DNA from: Aegilops tauschii subsp. strangulata
Taxonomy: Eukaryota > Streptophyta > Magnoliopsida > Poales > Poaceae
Direction: 5' to 3'
Length of the DNA stretch: 64,000 bases
Assembly (NCBI RefSeq): GCF_002575655.3
Contig: NC_053037.3
Span: 207,747,743-207,811,742 of the forward strand
How positions within the stretch are numbered: the first letter of the stretch is position 1; every line of letters starts with the position of its first letter. The position numbers and the translations under genes were made by a program. Under the pieces are notes generated by a model. It did not search any database, had not been told where the DNA came from, and saw nothing but the letters and a program-made list of their open reading frames with translations. Positions 56,316 to 64,000 of this stretch are shown here, piece by piece.

Positions 56316-57380
56316 ATCCCCCGCGAGGTGTCCTGGCGCGCCTCATCGAACGCAAAGACCCGCATGGAGTGATGCCTGACCTTGTGAGGGAGGACCGCCT
56401 TGGCTCTGTAGACGAGGAACAACACAGTCTCGCCCAGTGGCTTGGTTGCGGTGGTGCGGGTGGACCACCGCACGTACTGGAGATCATCGAGCGAGACCCT
56501 ACCACAGGCCTCGAGGTTCTTCTTGAAGGTCCTCGCCTTGAGGCCCCTCAGGACCTCCTCGTTGGCGCGCTTAGCCTGGCCATTGCTCCGCGGGTGTGCC
56601 ACCGAAGCATAGCATATATGCAGTCCAAGGTTAGCACAATATGTTTTGAAAAGGTTGCTCGTGAACTGTGAGCCATTGTCGGGGATGATGCGGTTAGGAA
56701 CCCCGAAGCGGCTCACGAGGTCCTTGACGAACTTGAAGGCCGAGCCGGCTGGGATGGTGCGGACGGCCCCCACTTCCGCCCACTTGGTTAACTTGTCGAT
56801 GGCGATGTAGAGGTAGCGGTAGCCCTCGGGCGCTCAAGGGAACAGGCCAAGGATATCCAACCCCCAGACCGCGAACGACCATGAGAGCAGGATAGTCTGG
56901 AGGCCCTAAGCGGGCTGGTGGATCTGCTCGGCATGGAATTGACAAGCCTCACATAACCTTACCAATTCGGTGGTGTTATTGAGCGATGTGGGCCAGTAGA
57001 ATCCGCTGCGGAATGCTTTGCCCACGAGGGTGCGCGATGAGTGGTGCCCGTAGTCCCCGCCATGTATGTCGGCCAGAAGCTCGCACCCCTGCTCCTTGGA
57101 GATGCATCATAGAGAAACGTCATTCGGGCGCTTTCGGTAGAGCTCACCGTCCTGGATGCACCATGTGGTGGCCTGGCGGGCCACATGCTCTGCGTCTTCC
57201 TCCTTCTCCGGTAAGGTGCCCCGGAGCAGGTGCGCCTTGAACTCCTCGGACCAGCACCCCTCCTGAGGCTCGAGTGCAAGGAGCAAGCAGGCTCCCGAGG
57301 TCGGGCCGCAAGCTGGGGCGCCCGTGGGGGCGCCGGGGGGAGCTCCTCCTGAGGCGATGCAGGACCCTCAGTGGGGGGAG
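56316..57380 (-). pseudogene. Pol segment of E5: integrase zinc-finger and core
   Basis: On the minus strand, in changing frames: end of RNase H/linker, integrase N-terminal part (GGDYGHHSSRTLVGKAFRSG, FYWPT, CEACQFHAEQIH), core with IAIDKLTKWAEVGAVRT, the DNGSQFTSNLF block and HPRSNGQAKRAN. Stops are visible at PA-stop-GLQT (TAG) and GLFP-stop-APEG (TGA). The catalytic Glu of the DDE triad, usual in GQVERAN, is Lys here. It runs directly into the left piece at 21570 across E9. Tat-lineage by its linker and integrase sequence. Confidence 0.85.
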
Positions 57381-57548
57381 CTGTCGGTGTCAAAACCGGC
57401 GGATCTCGGGTAGGGGGTCCCGAACTGTGCGTCTAAGGTCAATGGTAACAAGAGACAGGGGACACGATGTTCACCCAGGTTCGGGCCCTCTCTATGGAGG
57501 TAATACCCTACTTCCCGTTTGATTGATCTTGATGAATATGAGTATTAC
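57381..57548 (+). mobile_element. E7: LTR start fragment of another gypsy-type element
   Basis: TGTCGGTGTCAAAACCGGCG begins a typical Triticeae LTR, with GTTCGGGCCCTCTCTATGGA inside. It replaces E5 sequence at 57381 and is cut after 168 bp by E8. Its other end is outside the window. Confidence 0.65.
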
Positions 57549-60500
57549 TGCGACGCCCGGATAATTAAGCTACAGTAATCCCACGTTAACGATGCCACGT
57601 CACCCCGTTTACTGTTGATAAACTCTAGATTGTTCAGAACCGAAACAAATTCAAAATTTAAATAAAAGCAAACAACAAAAGTTTTCAAATGTTAAAACTA
57701 AAATGTTCGGATTGTGACAAATATTGGGTAGGTAGTTATGGTGAAGAACCCATATTTAAAATAAAATATTTAAATGCACGATAGTAGATTAAACCGCGAC
57801 CAAACAATTTTATTTAAATGCTTTTAAATACTAAACAAATATTAAACTAATTCTTTTGGTCACCAAGTTTGTTGAGGAGGTGGCCTACGTTAATTTGCTA
57901 ATTTAGGAGCTGGGGTTATACTTTTGTAAAATGGTTTGCTAACTAAAATAAATAAACAAAAGAAAAATAAAAAAGATAAGTCTAACTAAGTAAATAAATA
58001 AAAGAAATCACCCATCCTCCTACTGGGCTCCGGCCCAGCAGGCTGCCATTCCAATTGGGCAAAGGCCCAACCGGCCGGCTCTCCCCACTCCCTTATCCTC
58101 TTCCCCACTCCCCCAAACCCTAGACACTACCGCACAGGCCCCACTCCCCCTCTCGGTCCACTTCCCTCCCCTCGATCCCCCACGCCTCTCTCCCCTCCCT
58201 CGTCTGGATCGGGGCGGAGGGCCCCGACCCCTTCACCGCGACGCCGCCGCCCGGTGCCTCCCGCTACCTCGCCGCCCCGTCCGCTACCTCGTTGTTGCTG
58301 GATCCCGCCGGACTGCCCCGCCCTGGACCTCCCCGACTGGCTTCCCCCAAACCACGACGCCCATCGTCTCTCCAATGCGGGAGAGGCCCCGGGCCACCGC
58401 CACCTCTCTCCCCTGTGCCCGCCATGCCCCGCGTCCGCGCCGATGCCCGCAGTCACCTCACAATCGCCGTGACCGAAGCCCTGTCGTGGCCGCATAGGAG
58501 CTCCGCTCCCTCGCGCGCCCACTCGCTGCAGTCGTCCTCCGTCGTGAGCCCCTCGCACGTCCGCGTGTGCCGCCGCACCCGCCTCCACCTGGCCGTGCCC
58601 GCGCTCTGCGGGAGCGCGCTGGCACCCGCACCCGCTCCCTACCCTCGCGCTCGCCCTCGCCGATGCGGGTCCTGGTCGCCCGTCGCGCCGCACCGGCCAG
58701 GCCTACCCCGCGCCCTGCCGTGCCACGCCGACGGCGCCTCCCCGACAGCCCCTGCTCGCTCCGCTCGCCGGCCCTTCCTGCTGCTGGAGCAGCAGCGGCC
58801 GCGGCCACAGCCGCCGGCGCCGGACCCCAGCGCCCCCGCGCCCCCTTTCCTCCGGGTTCTGCTAGGCACGGCGCACGGCGGGTGCTCCTGCCCGTGCCCG
58901 GTAGCCCGCCCAATTTGGCCTCTGGGCCACTACCAAACGGGGCCCACTACCCAGAACGTTAAAAAAAGGAAACGAAAATGAAATTAGTAAAATTAATAAT
59001 TAATTAATCAATTAATTGGTGAATTAATTAAGTTCATTAACTGTTTAACCAAACTAATTAAGATTAGTTAACCTAATCAATTAGTTAAACTAATTAACCC
59101 GGTTTGGCTAACTCAAGTCTATGACCAGTGGGACCCACGTGTCAGTCTAACCAGTCAACTGTCAGGGTTGACTGCTGATGTCATGCTGACGTCATAAATG
59201 CAATTTCGAATTAAAATAATCTGTTAATTCTAGAAAATGATTTAAAGCTTTAAAAATTAATATAAAATAATCCGTAACTCGGATGGAAAAACTTTGTACA
59301 TGAAAGTTGCTTAGAACAATGAGAAGAATTCGGTTACGCAGCCCGTTCGTCCGCCACACATCCCTAGCATAGCAAACACGCAACCTTGCCCCTCCGGTTC
59401 ATCTGTCCGAAAACGCAGAACACTGGGGATACTTTCCCGGATGTTTCCCCCCTTCGCCGGTATCACCTACCACTACGTTAGGTCACCCCTAGCACCGTAT
59501 ATTCCCGTGTCTTGCTTTGTGTTACATTTGATTGCTCTATTATTTATTGTGTTCCCCCTCCGTTACTTCTTTCCGGTAGACTCTGATACCGGTGCCGATG
59601 TCCGTGTGTTCGACTACATCGAAGATGACCCCTCCTTCTTGCCAGAGCAACCAGGCAAGCCCCCCCTTGATCACCAGATATCGCCTATTCCTTCTCTATA
59701 CTACTTGCATTAGAGTAGTGTAGCATGTTACTGCTTTCGGTTAATCCTATACTGATGCATAGCCTATCATTGTTGCTATAGTTGTTACCCTTACCTGCTA
59801 TCCTACTGCTTAATATAGGATGCTAGTGTTCCATCAATGGCCCTACACTCTTGTCCGTCTGCCATGCTATACTACTGGGCCGTGATCACTTCGGGAGGTG
59901 ATCACGGGTATATACTATATACTTTATATACATGACACATGTGGTGACTAAAGTCGGGTCAGCTCGTTGTGTACCCGCAAGTGATTCTGATGAGGGGGCT
60001 AAAAGGACAGGTGGCTCCATCCCGGTAGAGGTGGGCCTGGGTTCCTGACGCCCCTCGACTGTTACTTTTGGCGGACCGACAGGGCAGGTTGAGACCACCT
60101 AGGAGAGAGGTGGGTCTGGCCCTGGTCGGCGTTCGCGGATACTTAACACACTTAACGAGATCTTGGTATTTGATCCGAGTCTGGCCATATGGTCTATACG
60201 CACTAACCAACTACGCGGGAACAGTTATGGGCACTCGACGTCGTGGTATCAGCCGAAGCCTTCGTGACGTCAGTGACTGAGTGGCGCGCGCCGGATTGGA
60301 CTGGAACGCCTGCTAGGCTAGGTCTGCTTCTGGCCGCGTTCGCAACATGCAGGTGTGCAATGGGCGATGGGCCGAGACCCCTACGCCATAGGATTTAGAC
60401 CGGCGTGCTGACCTCTCTGTAGTGCTTACGTGGGGCTGCGACGTGTTGATCTTCCGAGGCCGGGCATGACCCAGGAAAGTGTGTCCGGCCAAATGGGATC

Positions 60501-61377
60501 GAGCGTGTTGGGTTATGTGGTGCACCCCTGCAGGGAAGTTTATCTATTCGAATAGCCGTGTCCCTCGGTAAAAGGACGACCCGGAGTTGTACCTTGACCT
60601 TATGACAACCAGAACCGGATACTTAATAAAACACACCCTTCCAAGTGCCAGATACAACCCGGTGATCGCTCTCTAACAGGGCGACGAGGAGGGGATCGCC
60701 GGGTAGGATTATGCTATGCGATGCTATTTGGTGAACTTACCATCTATTATCTTCTACATGCTACAAGATGGAGGTGGCCTGAAGCGTAGTCTTCGACAGG
60801 ATTAGCTATCCCCCTCTTATTCTGGCATTCTGCAGTTCAGTCCACCGATATGGCCCTTTACACATATACCCATGCATATGTAGTGTAGATCCTTGCTTGC
60901 GAGTACTTTGGATGAGTACTCACGGTTTCTTTTCTCCCTCTTTTCCCCTTTTCCTTTCTACCTGGTTGTCGCAACCAGATGCCGGAGCCTAGGAGCTAGA
61001 CGCCACCGTCGATGACGACTCCTACTACACCGGAGGTGCTTACTACTACGTGTAGCCCGTTGACGACGACCAGGAGTAGTTTAGGAGGATCCCAGGCAGG
61101 AGGCCTGCGCCTCTTTCGATCTGTATCCCAGTTTCTGCTAGCCTTCTTAAGGCAACTTGTTTAACTTATGTCTGTACACAGATATTGTTGCTTCCGTTGA
61201 CTCGTCTATGATCGAGCACTTGTATTCGAGCCATCGAGGCCCCTGGCTTGTATTGTGATGCTTGTATGACTTATTTATGTTGTAGAGTTGTGTTGTGATA
61301 TCTTCCCGTGAGTCCCTGATCTTGATCGTACACATTTGCATGCATGATTAGTGTACGATTGAATCGGGGGCGTCACA
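57549..61377 (+). repeat. 5' LTR of E8 (3829 bp)
   Basis: It starts TGCGACGCCCGG and ends GGGGGCGTCACA; apart from one base the ends are inverted copies. A CpG-rich block at about 58090-58920 contains overlapping open frames on both strands that I regard as GC-driven, not genes. TTAATTAA-rich sequence follows at 58980-59100. The 3' third (59440-61100) has no gene; GTGATCACTTCGGGAGGTGATCAC near 59884 is a near-perfect hairpin. Confidence 0.8.
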
Positions 61378-61380
61378 AGT

Positions 61381-61392
61381 TGGTATCAGAGC
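61381..61392 (+). other. Primer-binding site of E8 (tRNA-iMet)
   Basis: TGGTATCAGAGC three bases behind the LTR, complementary to the 3' end of initiator tRNA-Met. Confidence 0.9.
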
Positions 61393-64000
61393 CGACTGCC
61401 TATAGGAATCCCCCTTTCCAACTCCTTGGCCGAAGTCGAGTCTAGTCATTGAAAAACTTTTACTAACATGGGTGTGTGGCTTACGGGCCCATGTCGCCAT
61501 TGGGTGGTATTAGGATCTTTTACTCCTTGTCTATACTCTGGGACTCTGATCTCTCTTCTATTCGGGTTAAGTGAATTTTGCTAAATCTAACATTAGGATC
61601 TCGTTATCACTTTCACGCGGAGAGCCCCTTATTACTGATGATCGTCTGCTGCACGTGAAGACCCTGAAGATACTCTCCGCTGATAACCCGAGAACTTGTG
61701 TTCATCGCTTTTGCAATTCCTTTCATCGATAAACTCCTATGGATAACCACGTATACTCGCCATTCATACAATGTTTCCCAGTTGGTCTTGTTATTACAAG
61801 ATACCCCGAAATTCTCTCTGTTGTTCCGAGAATCCTTTGAGCTTACTGCCTTGCTGTTCTTTGTTACCTGAATACCCCTACGGATAATTCTCGCACTTAC
61901 CGAGTATTCGCTCATCCCCAGTTGATTCAAGTATTTCACAAAAGTGTTCAAAATACCATTCGATCTTCCGAAAATCCTCAGGAGCCTTTTTTCTCTTGAA
62001 ATTCTTGCTTACTTGTATTATGATTAATCTTAAGTCTCATAATCTTATTGGTATCTCTTGTCATTATCATTTTGAGTCTGTTGATTCAATTTGTTGTGAA
62101 TGCTCGCAATCCTCAATCAGATCCTAGAATTCATCCTTCCGGCTTAGACGTCATTTGAAACGTGAGCTGGTTCTCGCCAATCAAATTATCGTCGATTGTG
62201 CCCCTATGTCTATTGAACTTATCCATCCTTGATCAGAGCGTCTGTTTCTGATCCTTCGCTTTGTAAATCATAATTCCTTTGCAATTGAGCTCTAAGTTAC
62301 TTAGTTGTTTCTGTAATCCAAGGTCTTTGCATTGATTCTTCCTCGGGTTGTGTGCCGATACTCACCTCAGATCCTTTATGGACCATCAGAACCTAGTTGG
62401 ATTTTATCCGACAACATCCTTCATATTCAATCACTTTGGAAGTTCTTTCCCTGATACATAATGCCTTTGGTAAATCCTATTCCTTGATTTGGCCAACCAT
62501 GCTCTGCTTTCGAGCTGGTGATATTTACTATTGAAGCTTGTGGTATATGTTTCCACGGTGCCCCGATGGGTTGAACCTATGCCTTCCATAATATGTGTGA
62601 ACTAGAAAGATTTCATGAGTCATACTCTTCTGGTATTTTGCCAGATAAAATTTTCAACACTGCAACTTCATCAAACGCGAGAAGTGAATGAAAGGGTATG
62701 CATTGAAGAAGTGGGAGTCGACCTTGAACTTTGCGTTCATGCCCATGGACACGATGTAGCTCTTATCATTAAAGCTTCTCTTAAGTTCATCTTATATCTG
62801 GGATCTGGCCTTTTGCAATCGTGGTTCCGACCATGTTCTCCTTTAAATACCATTTCTCGTACAAGTTAAGCACTTGTCTTCTGCAGAGCAATACCCCAGT
62901 CCAACCTCTACTTTGGTTTGTCGTCGAGTATTACCCCCCTGGTATCTCGAGATTATCACGGAACTGCATAACTTATTATGAGTTCTCCATCAAGTGCTAC
63001 ATTCTCATTGATTCCAATTTCTCACGGGCTTCGACTTTTTAAACACTCAGAACCACCGATAACTGAATCGAGTCCGCACTGCGATTAAACAACTCTTAGT
63101 AATCTTCTTTACTTATGAGTTTGTACCCGATCACGTCATTCCTAGCCTGATTGGCTACATCATTATCATGCTGAATTTTAACTATGCTACCTGGACCTTC
63201 CCAGCGCACAAATTTCGACAGTGAGCTAATCTTGCGTCGATCTTCCTCGTCATATCACTTCTCCTTGAACAGCAAACTTGATTTTGAGTTTGTGTCCTAA
63301 CCGTGGTTCCAATAACCTTTCGCTTTCAGCATTCCTTTGACATGATGTCATCGTCGATCAATTACATCTTCTTGAAAACCTCTCGACAAATTTGTCGTGA
63401 TCATTGTCAACAATTTGACTTCTTCCAAGTTGTGTGTTGAAATTCAGGATGAGAAATACCATCCTTGCCCCTTGATGAATTGTGTTATCATCGACAACAT
63501 TCTTGGCTCCCCCAACACAAACTTGTTCATATTTTGTGTTGTATCTTGATTTCCCTGCTATCCAACTTATGTTATGTTCTACCGTGGAGTATTACCATCT
63601 TTGATGTCAAAAATGTGGTGAGCATTACTCCACCTCTTAAGAATTCTTGGTACAGTGATACTTCTCGCTATCACCATTCTTTCTTGGTCCCCGTGTTGTT
63701 TCTAAACGAAATACCGACAAATGGTCTGTGATGTGTAAATTCTAAACTTCTAGCAACCCTATTGGTTTGAAGTTATTGGTCTATAGTTTCATTCTACGTC
63801 TATGGCTTAATGAATCATCATTCGAACATTGATCGTGCTACCTAGCCCATATTTCGGGTGTACATTTCAACCAATGTTTAACTGTGTATGTTTTCCTCGA
63901 GCATACATCATTATGTCATTCGATCTAGTTAATGTTATCTCCTTGTTCACATAGTTGTGGAAATCCATCTTTTGGAAATCTCAATGGATTGTCGCTGAGT
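61393..64000 (+). other. Internal region of E8, no gene recognised
   Basis: 2.6 kb of AT-rich sequence with stops in all frames. A few stretches read like remnants of gypsy polyprotein, but none is long enough to assign. The element may be a non-coding large derivative, or its gag may be too decayed. Confidence 0.5.

Larger units (their letters stand above)
8416..57380 (-). mobile_element. E5: old Tat-lineage gypsy element in three pieces
   Basis: The pieces are 8416-9162, 20256-21570 and 56316-57380, separated by E6 and E9. On the minus strand they run integrase, 3' non-coding region, then the antisense ORF, which is the Tat order also seen in E1. The junctions at E6 (GTGAC) and E9 (ATC) are clean, and the integrase frame is continuous across E9. 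The gag and RT side is cut off at 57381 by E7. The 3' LTR expected left of 8416 is absent. Confidence 0.8.
57549..64000 (+). mobile_element. E8: long-LTR gypsy-type element, 5' part
   Basis: LTR 57549-61377, tRNA-iMet PBS and 2.6 kb of internal sequence up to the window end. The left target duplication would be ATTAC (57544-57548) if 5 bp long; the right end is not visible. No gag or pol frame is recognisable in the visible internal part. Confidence 0.75.

Noticed and set aside
58127..58981. Long overlapping ORFs on both strands in the GC-rich part of the E8 LTR (up to 229 codons)
   Set aside because: Open frames on both strands of a GC-rich, Pro/Arg/Ala-coding stretch are expected by composition. 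No domain is visible, and the region lies inside an LTR.

Overview
This window is plant nuclear DNA, almost entirely made of nested transposable elements, and the repeat families point to a Triticeae grass (Triticum/Aegilops/Hordeum type). The diagnostic features are Athila-like gypsy elements whose LTRs begin TGATACGTCC or TGATACGTCT and whose primer-binding site matches tRNA-Asp, Tat-lineage gypsy elements with an antisense extra ORF, long TGTGAC-type LTRs, and a giant CACTA transposon. The lineage call is by recognition, not by a search. I see no ordinary single-copy host gene, rRNA, CRISPR array or operon.

Layout. 1-2974 is the 3' end of a Tat-like gypsy element (E1). It sits in the integrase of a chromovirus-like gypsy remnant (E2, 2975-7913), whose 3' LTR is split by a solo Tat LTR (E3, 4654-5500). 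A reversed LTR fragment (E4) follows. From 8416 to 57380 the substrate is one old minus-strand Tat gypsy element (E5), now in three pieces. Into its antisense ORF jumped a complete but broken Athila-like element (E6, 9163-20255, TSD GTGAC), whose 3' LTR carries an 829 bp Mutator-like foldback. Into its integrase jumped a 34.7 kb CACTA element (E9, 21571-56315, TSD ATC). Deleting E9 and one copy of the 3 bp TSD restores the integrase reading frame. E5 is cut at 57381 by an LTR fragment (E7), which is cut in turn at 57549 by E8, a long-LTR gypsy element (LTR 3829 bp, tRNA-iMet PBS) that runs off the window.

The CACTA E9 is the most interesting part. No transposase (TnpD) is recognisable. It holds a complete non-autonomous Athila-like element (E10, 22650-30474, TSD CCAGA, two 1695 bp LTRs) plus cargo: an inverted pair of related small genes (33807-34283 and 35252-35740), a Werner-type DEDDy 3'-5' exonuclease pseudogene (39983-40699), a tandem pair of coiled-coil genes with TATA boxes (42649-43305 intact, 44774-45507 broken), and a multi-exon gene with duplicated exons (about 49140-54830) that may be the element's own TnpA-like gene. 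Smaller insertions inside E9 include a LINE 3' end, a Harbinger MITE, a hAT-like MITE, a foldback and a candidate Pack-MULE.

The genes do not form a host pathway. They are retroelement polyproteins, all with stops or frameshifts, and transposon cargo. The only uninterrupted protein gene of convincing structure is the 218-codon coiled-coil ORF at 42649-43305.
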